64,000 nt of DNA from contig NZ_AP023179.1 in NCBI RefSeq assembly GCF_013426915.1, positions 2,666,001 through 2,730,000 of the forward strand. The letters run 5' to 3'. Of this stretch, positions 53,636 through 63,512 are shown piece after piece. Numbering within the stretch: position 1 is the first letter of the stretch; each line of letters begins with the position of its first letter. The notes beneath the pieces are model-generated. The model saw nothing but the letters and a program-made list of their open reading frames with translations. It did not search any database and was not told the origin of the DNA. The DNA is from Paraburkholderia sp. PGU19 (lineage in GTDB: Bacteria > Pseudomonadota > Gammaproteobacteria > Burkholderiales > Burkholderiaceae). Made by a program: the position numbers and the translations under genes.

Positions 53636-55109
53636 GTAACTATTCAGCGGTAACCAGAGGCGAAACGACGACTCCTGTAAAGGCCAGGGCGAGCGCGTCG
53701 ATCAGCGAACGGCTCTGCTTGCGTAAGGTGGCAAGGTAGGAGCGGATCGTGCAGAACGCCTCCATACCCGATTCCGAGCGGAAGCACCCGGAGATCTTCT
53801 GTTTGAGTTTGGGCATGCGGATATCGCGTTCGGCCTGGTTGTTGTCGAACGGTACGCGGTGATCGGCAATGAAACGCCACACCTCATCGGCATACTTGTG
53901 AAGCCGTGTGAGCAGGTTGCAGGTAAAGCTTTGCCTGATCCTGCCGCGGCGTTCCCGGCGCCCGGACTCACGTGCCTGCTGCGGATTGAGCTTGCGTGCC
54001 TGGGCGATCAGGGCGCGGCTGCGCCGTGTGTAATAGCGTTGGCGCGCCTGACTCAGCGCGGTGTTTCCTGCAGCCTGACTGAGGTCGACCTCGCGCTTTG
54101 CCTGGCAAAGCAGGTCAATCATCTGCTGGGCCCAGCGTTGCTGCGTGGACTCCAGGACAAACACCAGTTCGCGCAGATGATGAGCATTGCACAGCGCATG
54201 CTCACACTCATAGCCGGCATACGGCCGCCAGCCGTCATGGACCGCGACTCCCGTAAAGCCGGGAAGAATGCCGAAGCTGTCCAGCGCCTCGCTGCCGCGC
54301 TTGCGGTGCGCGCCATACCAGCTCAACGCGTGCGTCGAGGCGACATGCAGCCAGCGGGACTCGCGCCCCACGCGCATGCAGCTCTCATCGAAATGCACCA
54401 CGGGTTGCCCGCGTAGCGCCTGCCGGATCTGCTCAACGGCTGGCACCAGTAACTGCGCGGCCTGATCAATGCTGTGCTGGACGGTTCCCGTAACCACATG
54501 CAGACCAAACAGGTCCTTCAGCGCCTGGGCGGTGCGCGCAACCGGCAACTGCTGGTATTGCGTCAGATAGACGGCTGCGGCGCGAATCTGGGGGCCGTAC
54601 TGAACCGCCTGGCTCACGCCCTTGGGAAATGCGCCCGAGTGATGCTTGCCGCAGCGGCACTGCGCGATCTGCACGCGATGCTCGGTCACCTCAAAGCGCG
54701 TGGGTGGCAAATCGATCACCTGACGGCCTTCGGGCAACACGGCCACGCGGGCTGCTGCGATGCGTTGGCCACATGCATCGCACACCAGCGCCACCGGGTG
54801 AATCTCGATGTGATCGGGTTGCGCGACGCGTTTGAGCGTCTTGCCCTTGTGCCCCGGTTGCGCGCCAGGCCTGGCCCCGCTCGTGCCGCGCAATGACTTC
54901 GGCTTGCGCCTTGGACCATCGCTTGACGGCGGCTTGCTGGAGTTATGACTGTCCTTCTCAAGCTTTGCCTCGAGCTCGTTCAGACGCCTCACCAGATCAA
55001 CGATGAGTGCGTCCTTCTGCTCCGGTGTCAGGTCCTTGAGGTCGGGCATCTTCGTCATGTCCCTCACTATGCACAGCCTGGTAGCAGTTTACAAGCGCTG
55101 AATAGTTAC
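53636..55109 (-). mobile_element. IS66-family insertion sequence, single-ORF type, complete
   Basis: 1474 bp, with perfect 14-bp terminal inverted repeats GTAACTATTCAGCG (53636-53649, and reversed at 55096-55109). The 8-bp direct repeat GCGGCGGC (53628-53635 and 55110-55117) fits the IS66 family, which makes 8-bp duplications. Only one transposase gene is present and no tnpA/tnpB, as in the ISBst12-like subgroup. It entered the loop of a hairpin in palindromic element copy B. Confidence 0.92.
53640..55067 (-). CDS. IS66-family transposase (TnpC type)
   Basis: 475 residues. N-terminal leucine-zipper-like LTPEQKDALIVDLVRRLNEL is followed by the SNNSSKPPSSDGPRRKPKSL-like segment (NSSKPPSSDGPRRKPK), a zinc-binding pair (VCDACGQ, CRCGKHH), and the DDE core: QPVVHFDESCMRVGRESRWL (first Asp), GVAVHDGWRPYAGYECEHAL (second Asp), FDNNQAERDIRMPKLKQKIS (Glu). 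The stop is inside the left terminal repeat. Start at 55067. Confidence 0.94.
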   Translation of the reverse strand: MRDMTKMPDLKDLTPEQKDALIVDLVRRLNELEAKLEKDSHNSSKPPSSDGPRRKPKSLRGTSGARPGAQPGHKGKTLKRVAQPDHIEIHPVALVCDACGQRIAAARVAVLPEGRQVIDLPPTRFEVTEHRVQIAQCRCGKHHSGAFPKGVSQAVQYGPQIRAAAVYLTQYQQLPVARTAQALKDLFGLHVVTGTVQHSIDQAAQLLVPAVEQIRQALRGQPVVHFDESCMRVGRESRWLHVASTHALSWYGAHRKRGSEALDSFGILPGFTGVAVHDGWRPYAGYECEHALCNAHHLRELVFVLESTQQRWAQQMIDLLCQAKREVDLSQAAGNTALSQARQRYYTRRSRALIAQARKLNPQQARESGRRERRGRIRQSFTCNLLTRLHKYADEVWRFIADHRVPFDNNQAERDIRMPKLKQKISGCFRSESGMEAFCTIRSYLATLRKQSRSLIDALALAFTGVVVSPLVTAE

Positions 55110-55235
55110 GCGGCGGCAAAGAAAAGTGGGTGCCGCCCCGCACAGGGGCGACGCTCGAAGCGCAAAGGCAAAGCGCGGATGCCAGCAAAAAACACAACCA
55201 AACCACCCCAGCGTCGCAGACAGAAAAAAAGCACA

Positions 55236-56141
55236 TCAACCTGCATTAACAGCCCGCGCAGCCCCCCTCCCATTCCGCCGATAAGCCCACACCAACATCA
55301 GCACCCCAGCAATAACCATCGGCAGCGACAGCCACTGTCCCATGGACAGCCCAAACGCCAGCAGCCCAAGAAAATCATCCGGCTCACGCGCAAACTCAAC
55401 CGTAAAGCGCGCAAGGCCATAGCCAATAAGAAAGACAGCCGAAGCAGCCCCAACAGGCCGCGGCTTGCGCGTAAAGAACCACAGCACAAGAAACAGCACG
55501 ACACCTTCAAGCGCGATCTCATACAACTGCGAAGGATGCCGCGGCAGCATGTGATATTGCGCAAACACCTCACCAAGATGCCATTGCGCGGCCTGCGCCG
55601 GATGCGCCGCCAGCCAGCCGGCATCTTCATTCGCGGCACCGGGGAACAGCATCGCCCAAGGCGCATCGGGCGACGTCACCCGCCCCCACAACTCACCATT
55701 GATGAAATTACCAAGCCGCCCCGCAGCAAGACCAGTCGGCACCATCGGCGCGACGAAATCGGTCACCTGCAGCCACGTGCGCTTTCGCTGCCACGCGAAC
55801 AACACCATCGCCAGCGTCACGCCGAGAAAACCGCCATGGAACGACATGCCCCCTTCCCAGACCTTGAAGATGTCCAGAGGATGCGCGAAGTACCAACTCG
55901 CCTTGTAGAACAGCACATAACCAAGACGCCCGCCGAGTATCGTACCGAGCACGCCATAAAACAGCATGTCGTCGATGTCCTTCGGGGTCCAGCCTTGTGC
56001 CGCGACATGCGGCAAACGCAGCCGCAACCGGCCCACGACGATCGCCATGACAAAGGCGACCAGGTACATCAGGCCGTACCAGCGGACGGCCAGCGGTCCC
56101 AGATGAATGGCGATGGGATCGAAATTCGGGTGAATGTGCAT
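55236..56141 (-). CDS. lgt: Prolipoprotein diacylglyceryl transferase
   Basis: 301-residue inner-membrane enzyme that adds diacylglycerol to the lipobox Cys of prolipoproteins. [98 protein letters not shown] and [20 protein letters not shown] are all typical. Seven or so transmembrane segments. It serves the lipoproteins seen elsewhere in the window. Its 3' end abuts palindromic element copy B. Confidence 0.96.
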   Translation of the reverse strand: MHIHPNFDPIAIHLGPLAVRWYGLMYLVAFVMAIVVGRLRLRLPHVAAQGWTPKDIDDMLFYGVLGTILGGRLGYVLFYKASWYFAHPLDIFKVWEGGMSFHGGFLGVTLAMVLFAWQRKRTWLQVTDFVAPMVPTGLAAGRLGNFINGELWGRVTSPDAPWAMLFPGAANEDAGWLAAHPAQAAQWHLGEVFAQYHMLPRHPSQLYEIALEGVVLFLVLWFFTRKPRPVGAASAVFLIGYGLARFTVEFAREPDDFLGLLAFGLSMGQWLSLPMVIAGVLMLVWAYRRNGRGAARAVNAG

Positions 56142-56214
56142 CGTATCGTTATAGGGGTTCGGTAATCTGGAAACTCAAGCGCATTGGACGCGCCGCGCCG
56201 CAAAGGGTTCGCCG

Positions 56215-57189
56215 CTAGCCGGCCAGCACATCGGCATGAGCACGCACGATGTCGATGAAACCGGCCAGCACAGGGCTCACTTCCGCCGTGCGCCACACGA
56301 GCCCGGTGACGACGGCGGGTACGGCCTCACGCAACGGACGATACACGACGCCCGTGCGCCGCAGGTTACGCAACGATTGCGGCACCAGCGCGACACCCAT
56401 GCCCGCGGACACCAGGCTCACGATCGTCTGCATCTGGATCGCTTCCTGGCCGATGTGCGGCGTCAGGCCGGCCGCGCCGTAGCAATCCATAATGATGTCA
56501 TAAAAGCCTGGCGCGAGACGCCTTGGGAAAACGACCAGCGGCGTGTCGCCCGCCTGCGCGAGGCTCAACGGCTCGTCGCGCCATTCGGCCACGCCCGCCC
56601 CGCTCGCCGCACCGCCTTCTGTATCGACCTCGATACGCGCCGCCATCTCCGCCGACATCGCGATCACCAGCGGCTCGCGCGCCAGCGGCAACCACGACAG
56701 CTGCGACGCGTAGCGCGGCGGCAGCGGCCCGATCACCAGTCCCGCATCGACACGCCCCGCGACCAGCTCGTCGATCTGCACGTCGCTGGTCGCTTCGAGC
56801 AGTTCGAGCCGCACGCGCGGATGGCGCGAGCCGAACTCGCGCAACAGCGGCGGCAACAGCCCGTAATCCGCCGTCGACACGAACGCCAGCGACAGCACCC
56901 CCGCCTCGCCGCGCGCAAGACTCTGCGCCAATGGCCGCAGCCCTTCCGCGCCCGCCAGCAGCCGCCGCACCTCGGGCAGCAGATCCGCTCCGACCGACGT
57001 CAGTTCGACGGAGCGCTTGGTGCGCGCGAACAGCTCGACGCCCAACGTGTCTTCGAGCGCGCGGATCGCCTGCGACAGCGGCGGCTGCGTCATCGACAGC
57101 CGCGCCGCCGCGCGCCCGAAGTGCTTCTCTTCGGCGACGGTCACGAAATAGCGCAACTGGCGGAGATCGGGGACGGCAGGCAGGCTCAT
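56215..57189 (-). CDS. LysR-family transcriptional regulator
   Basis: 324 residues. N-terminal helix-turn-helix (DLRQLRYFVTVAEEKHFGRA, LSMTQPPLSQAIRALEDTLG) and a substrate-binding domain (LSLAFVSTADYGLLPPLLRE, RVDAGLVIGPLPPRYASQLS). It is divergent from ilvD with 186 bases between them, so it may regulate ilvD or a neighbouring pathway; no effector can be deduced. An AT-rich palindrome AATATATT (57222-57229) lies in the shared region. Confidence 0.9.
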   Translation of the reverse strand: MSLPAVPDLRQLRYFVTVAEEKHFGRAAARLSMTQPPLSQAIRALEDTLGVELFARTKRSVELTSVGADLLPEVRRLLAGAEGLRPLAQSLARGEAGVLSLAFVSTADYGLLPPLLREFGSRHPRVRLELLEATSDVQIDELVAGRVDAGLVIGPLPPRYASQLSWLPLAREPLVIAMSAEMAARIEVDTEGGAASGAGVAEWRDEPLSLAQAGDTPLVVFPRRLAPGFYDIIMDCYGAAGLTPHIGQEAIQMQTIVSLVSAGMGVALVPQSLRNLRRTGVVYRPLREAVPAVVTGLVWRTAEVSPVLAGFIDIVRAHADVLAG

Positions 57190-57375
57190 TGATACATTTT
57201 ACGACCTAATCGATGCTGAATAATATATTGGACATTCTTTTGCAGAAACTCCATTCTTGCCCAACGCGCCCGAACTAGACTAAAGAACCCGCGCTGGAAC
57301 CGCCCAGGCCGTTGCGCCGCAAGCGGGAAGCGAGCCGATCGGCGCGCACACCAAAACAACTGGATGGAGCTCCCC

Positions 57376-59049
57376 ATGCCGTACAACCGTCGTTCGAAGA
57401 ACATCACGCAAGGCGTCGCGCGTTCGCCGAACCGCTCGATGTATTACGCGCTCGGCTACCAGAAGGAAGACTTCGACAAGCCGATGATCGGCGTCGCCAA
57501 CGGCCACTCGACCATCACGCCATGCAACGCCGGCCTGCAACGGCTCACCGACGCCGCCGTCGAAGCCGTCAAGCGCTCCGACGCAAACCCGCAGACCTTC
57601 GGCACGCCGACCATCTCCGACGGCATGTCGATGGGCACGGAGGGCATGAAGTACTCGCTGGTTTCGCGCGAAGTGATCGCCGACTGCATCGAGACCTGCG
57701 TGCAAGGCCAGTGGATGGATGGCGTCGTCGTGATCGGCGGTTGCGACAAGAACATGCCGGGCGGCATGATCGGCCTCGCGCGGATGAACGTGCCGGGCAT
57801 CTACGTGTACGGCGGGACGATCAAACCGGGCAGATGGAAAGGCACCGACCTGACCATCGTGTCGTCGTTCGAAGCGGTCGGCGAGTTCACGGCGGGCCGC
57901 ATGTCGCAGGAAGATTTCGAAGGGGTCGAACAGAACGCGTGCCCGACGACGGGCTCGTGCGGCGGCATGTACACGGCCAACACGATGAGCTCATCGTTCG
58001 AGGCGCTCGGCATGTCGCTAATGTATTCGTCGACGATGGCGAACCCGGATCAGGAAAAGGTGGATTCGGCGGCGGAATCGGCCCGCGTGCTGGTCGAAGC
58101 CGTCAAGAAAGACCTCAAGCCGCGCGACATCATCACGAAGAAGTCGATAGAAAACGCCGTCGCGCTCATCATGGCGACGGGCGGCTCGACCAATGCCGTG
58201 CTGCACTATCTGGCCATCGCACACGCGGCGGAAGTCGAGTGGACTATCGATGACTTCGAGCGGATGCGCAAGAAAGTGCCCGTGATCTGCGACCTGAAGC
58301 CGTCGGGCAAGTACGTCGCGACCGACCTGCATGAGGCGGGCGGCATCCCGCAGGTGCTCAAGCTTCTGCTCGATGCGGGCCTGTTGCACGGCGACTGCGT
58401 GACCATCACCGGCAAGACGATCGCTGAAGAACTGAAGGACGTGCCGGGCAAGCCGCGCGCGGACCAGAAAGTGATTTATCCGATCGACAAGGCGCTCTAC
58501 AGCGAAGGCCATCTCGCGATCCTCAAGGGCAACCTCGCGGAAGACGGCGCCGTCGCGAAGATCACCGGCCTGAAGAACCCGGTCATCACGGGCCCGGCGC
58601 GCGTATTCGACGACGAGCAAAGCGCGATGGATGCGATCCTCGCCGACAAGATCCAGGCGGGCGATGTCGTCGTGCTGCGCTATCTCGGCCCGCAAGGCGG
58701 TCCGGGCATGCCGGAGATGCTCGCGCCGACCTCGGCGATCATCGGCAAGGGACTCGGCGAATCGGTCGGTCTCATCACCGACGGGCGCTTTTCGGGGGGC
58801 ACGTGGGGTATGGTCGTGGGTCACGTCGCGCCGGAAGCGTTCGCCGGCGGCACGATCGCGCTCGTGCAGGAAGGCGACTCGATCACGATCGACGCGCACA
58901 AGCTGCTGTTGCAACTCAACGTCGACGACGCCGAACTGCAACGCCGCCGCGGTGCATGGAAGCAGCCCGCGCCGCGTTACACGCGCGGCGTGCTGGCCAA
59001 GTTCGCGGCACTCGTGAAGCCGGCGAACAAGGGCGCTGTCACGGACTGA
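57376..59049 (+). CDS. ilvD: Dihydroxy-acid dehydratase
   Basis: 557 residues; Fe-S enzyme dehydrating dihydroxy-acids to 2-oxo acids in valine, leucine and isoleucine synthesis. Motifs: [80 protein letters not shown] and [20 protein letters not shown]. Three cluster Cys are in the PCN, CDKN and GSCGG motifs. Start at 57376 (MPYNRRSKN) with GGAG just upstream; the Met at 57364 is less likely. A terminator follows. Confidence 0.97.
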   Translation: MPYNRRSKNITQGVARSPNRSMYYALGYQKEDFDKPMIGVANGHSTITPCNAGLQRLTDAAVEAVKRSDANPQTFGTPTISDGMSMGTEGMKYSLVSREVIADCIETCVQGQWMDGVVVIGGCDKNMPGGMIGLARMNVPGIYVYGGTIKPGRWKGTDLTIVSSFEAVGEFTAGRMSQEDFEGVEQNACPTTGSCGGMYTANTMSSSFEALGMSLMYSSTMANPDQEKVDSAAESARVLVEAVKKDLKPRDIITKKSIENAVALIMATGGSTNAVLHYLAIAHAAEVEWTIDDFERMRKKVPVICDLKPSGKYVATDLHEAGGIPQVLKLLLDAGLLHGDCVTITGKTIAEELKDVPGKPRADQKVIYPIDKALYSEGHLAILKGNLAEDGAVAKITGLKNPVITGPARVFDDEQSAMDAILADKIQAGDVVVLRYLGPQGGPGMPEMLAPTSAIIGKGLGESVGLITDGRFSGGTWGMVVGHVAPEAFAGGTIALVQEGDSITIDAHKLLLQLNVDDAELQRRRGAWKQPAPRYTRGVLAKFAALVKPANKGAVTD

Positions 59050-59094
59050 CGCGGCGCAGCATCGCACGTTGATGCAAACTACGCTTCGATAGTC

Positions 59095-59126
59095 AAAGGG
59101 GCACACGGATCGCCGTGTGCCCCTTT
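59095..59126 (+). terminator. Terminator after ilvD
   Basis: Stem AAAGGGGCACACGG (59095-59108) / CCGTGTGCCCCTTT (59113-59126) with 4-base loop, T-rich end. Confidence 0.9.
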
Positions 59127-59179
59127 GCTCTTATAATGCGTCCACCACGAGCCGGGCTGAGTTACCGGCGGAGACCATA

Positions 59180-59503
59180 ATGAAATCGAAGTCGTATGCG
59201 GCATTCGTGCTGGCAGGCACTTTGGCATTCACCGGCACGGCGCGCGCGCAGGCGCCAGGCCTTGCGTTAGCGCAAAAGCAGAATTGCATGAGCTGCCATT
59301 CGGTCACGCGGCAATTCATGGGACCTTCGCTGCACGATGTCGCCGCTAAATATGCGCCGCGCAGCGATGCCGTCGTCTATCTCACGCGCAAGATCATGGA
59401 AGGCAGCGCGGGCGTCTGGGGACCCGTGCCGATGCCAGCCAATACACAGGTCACGCAGGACGAAGCGATGTCGCTGGCAAGCTGGATTTTGACGCTCAAG
59501 TAA
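59180..59503 (+). CDS. Small periplasmic cytochrome c (class I, c-551/552 like)
   Basis: 107 residues with a signal peptide (MKSKSYAAFVLAGTLAFTGT...ARAQAP). Mature part of about 80 residues carries the haem site CMSCH and the distal Met region PVPMPANTQVTQ. ASWILTLK ends it. It is a monohaem electron carrier. Start at 59180 with GGAG 6-9 bases before; the upstream in-frame Met at 59117 is not used. Confidence 0.92.
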   Translation: MKSKSYAAFVLAGTLAFTGTARAQAPGLALAQKQNCMSCHSVTRQFMGPSLHDVAAKYAPRSDAVVYLTRKIMEGSAGVWGPVPMPANTQVTQDEAMSLASWILTLK

Positions 59504-59531
59504 CGCGTGCACCCACGGCTTATTTGCCCGT

Positions 59532-60209
59532 CTACTTGCCGGTCGTCGAATTGCCGAGTTCTTCGCGAATCGCCTCGCGCACCCAACTGAGCATTTCCGT
59601 TTCCAGCGCGAGCGCGACCTCGCGCGTGATCTGATTGACGAGCCAGGTCGTGTGATCCTGGAATGCGTCGCGGCAGCGCGCCTCGATCAGATTGCGGCCA
59701 TCCCCTTTCAGATAGGTCGCGAAACGGCCGCGCAAACGCTCGGCCAGCACGTCGGCATCGTAGTCGGACTTTGCCGCAGGAGGCGTCATTGCGTGCTCTG
59801 CCGGTGCCGTCAGCGAACTCGGCAAAGGCGGCGCGACATACTGCTCGGCCGTCGAACCCGAGCTGAACTCCGCTTCGCCCGGCACGAACTGCGCAGGCTC
59901 GCGCATCGGCGCAAGCGGCGATTCGTAGATGGAATCGAGAACGGGCACATCGTCATCGGGGACAGACGGCGTTTGCGGCTCCGCATGTACGTCGTGCGGC
60001 GCTTCATGCAAGTCTTGCGCGCCTTGCGCAGCCGCATGCTTGCCACGCGCATGCGAACCTTCATGAGCATGCGAGCCGCTGCGCTTCGGCCGCTTCGCCT
60101 TTGCGTGCGGCTCATGTGGCACATGCGGCGCATGCGGCTCGTGGCCCGTCACCATCACATCGGTCAGAACGGGGATGTCTTGATCGGAAGAGTCGGAAGA
60201 TTGGGACAC
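59532..60209 (-). CDS. DUF2486-like protein with His-rich N-terminus
   Basis: 225 residues. Residues about 1-75 are disordered and rich in His/Pro/Glu (GHEPHAPHVPHEPHAKAKR, HAHEGSHARGKHAAAQG); residues about 135-225 are helical (ERLRGRFATYLKGDGRNLIE, TTWLVNQITREVALALETEM). This resembles the Burkholderiales DUF2486 family, function unknown. The His-rich head could bind metal, but no data support that. It lies just downstream of holC, on the same strand. Confidence 0.7.
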   Translation of the reverse strand: MSQSSDSSDQDIPVLTDVMVTGHEPHAPHVPHEPHAKAKRPKRSGSHAHEGSHARGKHAAAQGAQDLHEAPHDVHAEPQTPSVPDDDVPVLDSIYESPLAPMREPAQFVPGEAEFSSGSTAEQYVAPPLPSSLTAPAEHAMTPPAAKSDYDADVLAERLRGRFATYLKGDGRNLIEARCRDAFQDHTTWLVNQITREVALALETEMLSWVREAIREELGNSTTGK

Positions 60210-60288
60210 GAAAACACTCCCTTTAAAGATCGGACGAGCCGGTTCTGCGCGAATCGGACAAGACCGCGCATCGAGCGGACAGAACCCG

Positions 60289-60705
60289 TCAGGCGCCCTG
60301 TTTGTAGTTATTCAGAGCATAGCCGCGATCGCGGTAGAAGCGATAGCGCTCGCGTCCCGCGGCCAGTTCGTCGGGCGCGTTGCCGACGATTTCCAGCAGG
60401 CGCTCGAAGCGCGCGAACTGCGACGGCACGGTCGCGCCCAGATTCAACAGTATCTGATGATGCGGCACGTCGTCGAGCGACGATGTCAGCACGACGGGCG
60501 TCTGCGCCGCGAGCGGACTCCCCGCGAGGCAGTGCGGGATGAAGTCGAGTGGCGAGAAGGTCCACAACTGCTCGTCGAACGCGCGCAGGCGTGGCGGTTC
60601 GGCCAGCACGACGAGCGGCTGGCCGGCCTGATACGCCTTGCGCACGAGACGGCACGCATACTGCAGCGAATCGCCGACGTTCGAATGAAAGTCGATGCGT
60701 GTCAT
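60289..60705 (-). CDS. holC: DNA polymerase III subunit chi
   Basis: 138 residues. MTRIDFHSNVGDSLQYACRL opens it; PLVVLAEPPRLRAFDEQLWT, FSPLDFIPHC and RERYRFYRDRGYALNNYKQ are conserved in HolC. It links the clamp loader to SSB. Start at 60705; a longer frame from 60747 adds unrelated residues. It lies 46 bases downstream of pepA, the usual pepA-holC order in many Proteobacteria. Confidence 0.93.
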   Translation of the reverse strand: MTRIDFHSNVGDSLQYACRLVRKAYQAGQPLVVLAEPPRLRAFDEQLWTFSPLDFIPHCLAGSPLAAQTPVVLTSSLDDVPHHQILLNLGATVPSQFARFERLLEIVGNAPDELAAGRERYRFYRDRGYALNNYKQGA

Positions 60706-60751
60706 CGGCGATCCTGCTCCACTGCTTGATGCGCGACCGGACTGCAACGCG

Positions 60752-62263
60752 TCATTGTGCAGCGCGGTCGATCAGGAACTGCGACAGCAGCGGCACAGGA
60801 CGGCCCGTTGCGCCCTTCGCCGCGCCGCTCTTCCATGCGGTGCCCGCGATGTCGAGGTGAGCCCACGGGTACGCTTCCGTGAAGCGCGACAGGAAGCACG
60901 CCGCCGTCACGCTGCCCGCCGGACGTCCGCCGATGTTCGCGAGGTCCGCGAAATTCGACTTCAGCTGGTCCTGATACTCGTCGTCGAGCGGCAGGCGCCA
61001 TGCCGGGTCGGAGGCTTCCTTCGATGCATCGAGCAGTTCGCCCGCGAGCGCGTCGTCCTTCGAGAACAGGCCGCTGTTGTGATGGCCGAGCGCGATGATG
61101 CAGGCGCCCGTCAGCGTCGCGATGTCGATCACGGCGGCCGGCTTGAAGCGTTCCGCATACGTCAGCGCGTCGCACAGGATCAGGCGGCCCTCCGCGTCCG
61201 TGTTCAGCACTTCGATTGTCAGGCCCTTCATGCTGGTGACGATGTCGCCCGGCTTGGTCGCGTTGCCGGCGGGCATGTTCTCGCAGGTCGGAATGATGCC
61301 GACCACGTTCAGCTTCAGGCCCATCTCAGCAACGGCACGCAGCGTGCCGAGCACGGAGCCCGCGCCGCACATGTCGTACTTCATCTCGTCCATGCTGTCG
61401 CCGGGCTTGAGCGAAATGCCGCCCGTGTCGAACGTGATGCCCTTGCCGACCAGCACGACGGGCGCAGCCTTCGCGGAGCCGCCCTGATACTGGAGGACGA
61501 TGAACTGCGCCGGCTCGACGGAACCCCTGGTGACCGACAGGAACGAACCCATCTTGAGCGCTTCGAGCTGCTTCTGGCCGAGCACTTCGACCTTCAGCTT
61601 CCAGTCTTTCGCGAGCTTCTTCGCGGTCGTTGCCAGATAGGTCGGCGTGCAGACGTTGCCCGGCAGGTTGCCGAGGTCCTTCGTCAGATCCATGCCGTTC
61701 GAGAGCGCCACGCCCTGCTTGAGGGCCACCTTCGCGAGCTTCTCGTCAGCCGCGTCGACGCTGAACACGATGCGCTTCAGCGCGCGCGTGCTGTTGTCCG
61801 GCTTGCTCTTCATCTGCGTGAACTTGTAGGTCAGCTCGCGCAGCGCGACGATCGCGGCGCGCACGGCCCAGTCAGACGAGCGCTCCTTGACGGGCGCCTG
61901 AGCCAGCGTGAACGTGACCTGCGTGATCTTCGTGCCGAGGATTGCGCGCCACGCGGCGCGCACGGCGTCGCCGTAGGCCTTCTGCGTGAACGCGTCCTGC
62001 TTGCCGAGACCGACCAGCAGCACGCGCGACGCGCCGATGCCCTGCACTTCATGCAGGAACACCGTGCTGCCCGTCTTGCCGTCCATGTCGCCCGCCTTGA
62101 TGATGCGCGTGAGCAGACCCTTGGTGGCAGCGTCGATTTCCAGCGCCGCGCCCGACAGCGTCTGCGATTCGAACACGCCGATCACGATGCAATCCGATTT
62201 TCCGGTAAGGAACCCGTTGGTCGAGCCTTTGCTCCAATCACAGGCTTTTATGCTAAAGTCCAT
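60752..62263 (-). CDS. pepA: Leucyl aminopeptidase (cytosol aminopeptidase)
   Basis: 503 residues; M17 metallopeptidase releasing N-terminal residues. Catalytic elements: [60 protein letters not shown] (signature) and [20 protein letters not shown]. Metal ligands Lys, Asp and Glu are in place. Divergent from lptF (137 bases between them), a conserved arrangement. Confidence 0.96.
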   Translation of the reverse strand: MDFSIKACDWSKGSTNGFLTGKSDCIVIGVFESQTLSGAALEIDAATKGLLTRIIKAGDMDGKTGSTVFLHEVQGIGASRVLLVGLGKQDAFTQKAYGDAVRAAWRAILGTKITQVTFTLAQAPVKERSSDWAVRAAIVALRELTYKFTQMKSKPDNSTRALKRIVFSVDAADEKLAKVALKQGVALSNGMDLTKDLGNLPGNVCTPTYLATTAKKLAKDWKLKVEVLGQKQLEALKMGSFLSVTRGSVEPAQFIVLQYQGGSAKAAPVVLVGKGITFDTGGISLKPGDSMDEMKYDMCGAGSVLGTLRAVAEMGLKLNVVGIIPTCENMPAGNATKPGDIVTSMKGLTIEVLNTDAEGRLILCDALTYAERFKPAAVIDIATLTGACIIALGHHNSGLFSKDDALAGELLDASKEASDPAWRLPLDDEYQDQLKSNFADLANIGGRPAGSVTAACFLSRFTEAYPWAHLDIAGTAWKSGAAKGATGRPVPLLSQFLIDRAAQ

Positions 62264-62399
62264 CGCGCTTGTCCTCGGATAAAATCTGGGCTTAGGATGA
62301 AAGCCGCAATTATCCGCTATTTTTCCCGCGGCGGCTGCACGAAGGCGTGACGGGGCTCAACCCCACTGCCTGTCGGAGCGCGCCCTCTCCTCATCAACC
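62264..62399. promoter_or_regulatory. Divergent promoter region pepA / lptF
   Basis: 136 bases between divergent pepA and lptF, without a gene. Both promoters must lie here. An A/T-rich stretch is seen at about 62310-62325 (CAATTATCCGCTATTTTTC). Individual boxes are not assigned. Confidence 0.4.
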
Positions 62400-63509
62400 A
62401 TGATTTTTGAACGCTCTCTCCAGCGCGAACTGGCGTATACGGCTGGCGCCGTGTTCATGGTTCTGCTCACGCTGGTCCTGACGACGATGATGATCCGCAT
62501 CGTCGGCTTCGCGGCGTCCGGTGAAATCGACCCGCGCGACGTGCTCGTGCTGATTGGTCTGACGGTCATCGGCTACCTCGCTATCATGCTGGTCGCGACG
62601 CTGTTCGTGTCGATCCTGTTCGTGCTCACGCGCTGGTACAAGGATTCCGAAATGGTCGTGTGGCTCGCCTCGGGCGTAAGCCTCACGCGTTTTATCAAGC
62701 CGATCGGCCTGTTCGCGACGCCCATCATCATTCTGATCGCCTTCTTCGTGTTCGTCGGCTGGCCTTGGTCGAACCAGCAGAGCAAGCTGATCCGCGCGCG
62801 CTTCCAGCAGCGCGACGAAGTCTCGCTGCTCGCGCCCGGCCAGTTCCGCGAATCCGCTACGAGCCATCGCGTGTTCTTCATCGAGAAGATGTCGCCCGAT
62901 CAGGGGCATGTCGAGAACGTGTTCGTCACGAGCACCGAGGGCGGCAAGGTGAACGTGGTCGTGTCGAAGAATGGCCACACGGAAACGCATAAGAACGGTG
63001 ACCGCTTCGTCGTGCTCGAAAACGGCCGCCGCTATGACGGCGAGCCGGGCCACCCCGACTTCCGCATCATGGAGTTCGAGCGCTATGGCGTGAAGATCCA
63101 GAGCCAGCCGGTGGTCAGCACGCCGACCACGACGGGCACGCCGACGCTGGACCTGTTCCGCGATCCGACCCGCCAGAATCTCGCTGAATTCGCATGGCGC
63201 GCGGGCCTGCCGTTGATCGCGATCAACCTGATGCTGCTCGCCATCCCGCTCGCGCACCAGAATCCGCGCCGCAGCCGCACCATCAACCTCGTGATGGCCG
63301 TGCTGATCTATCTGACCTATTCGAACCTGCTGAACGTCGTGCAGTCGTGGATCGAGCAAGGCAAGATGTCGTTCGGCGTGGGCCTCGTGGGGCTGCATGT
63401 CATCGTGGCGCTGGTCGTCGCGTTCATTTTCTGGCTGCGGGTGCGCAACCGGCCGCTCTTCACTCGGGCGACGTTCAGCCGGTCGAGCCGTCCGGCGCAG
63501 GGAGCGTGA
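62400..63509 (+). CDS. lptF: LPS export ABC transporter permease LptF
   Basis: 369 residues of the LptF/LptG (YjgP/YjgQ) family. It opens MIFERSLQRELAYTAGAVFM, with transmembrane helices at about 12-35, 55-80 and 100-125, a periplasmic beta-jellyroll (about 130-270), and helices at about 275-360. It extracts lipopolysaccharide from the inner membrane with LptG and LptB. Three bases separate it from lptG. Paired with pepA in the usual order. Confidence 0.95.
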   Translation: MIFERSLQRELAYTAGAVFMVLLTLVLTTMMIRIVGFAASGEIDPRDVLVLIGLTVIGYLAIMLVATLFVSILFVLTRWYKDSEMVVWLASGVSLTRFIKPIGLFATPIIILIAFFVFVGWPWSNQQSKLIRARFQQRDEVSLLAPGQFRESATSHRVFFIEKMSPDQGHVENVFVTSTEGGKVNVVVSKNGHTETHKNGDRFVVLENGRRYDGEPGHPDFRIMEFERYGVKIQSQPVVSTPTTTGTPTLDLFRDPTRQNLAEFAWRAGLPLIAINLMLLAIPLAHQNPRRSRTINLVMAVLIYLTYSNLLNVVQSWIEQGKMSFGVGLVGLHVIVALVVAFIFWLRVRNRPLFTRATFSRSSRPAQGA

Positions 63510-63512
63510 CCC

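Larger units (their letters stand above)
52950..55221. repeat. Palindromic composite element, copy B (non-coding, split by IS66-family IS)
   Basis: Without the IS and its 8-bp duplication it is about 790 bp. Outer arms 52950-53030 and 55141-55221 pair at 79 of 81 positions and start GTCTGCGACGCTGGGGTGGT. Next are the hairpins CCTACTTTTCTTTGC (53099-53135 left; 53615-53629 and 55116-55130 right, cut by the IS), the 78-bp arms (53133-53210 and 53540-53617), and the central 29-bp repeats. The left side holds an extra partial copy of the GCTGGCATCCGCG...CGTCGCCCC segment (53019-53098). It fills the gap between convergent SIMPL and lgt genes, ending 8 and 14 bases from their stops. No transposase is encoded by the element itself. 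Confidence 0.85.

Noticed and set aside
52965..53739. Small genes in copy B of the palindrome
   Set aside because: Same words as in copy A, and the frames run into the IS66 terminal repeat.
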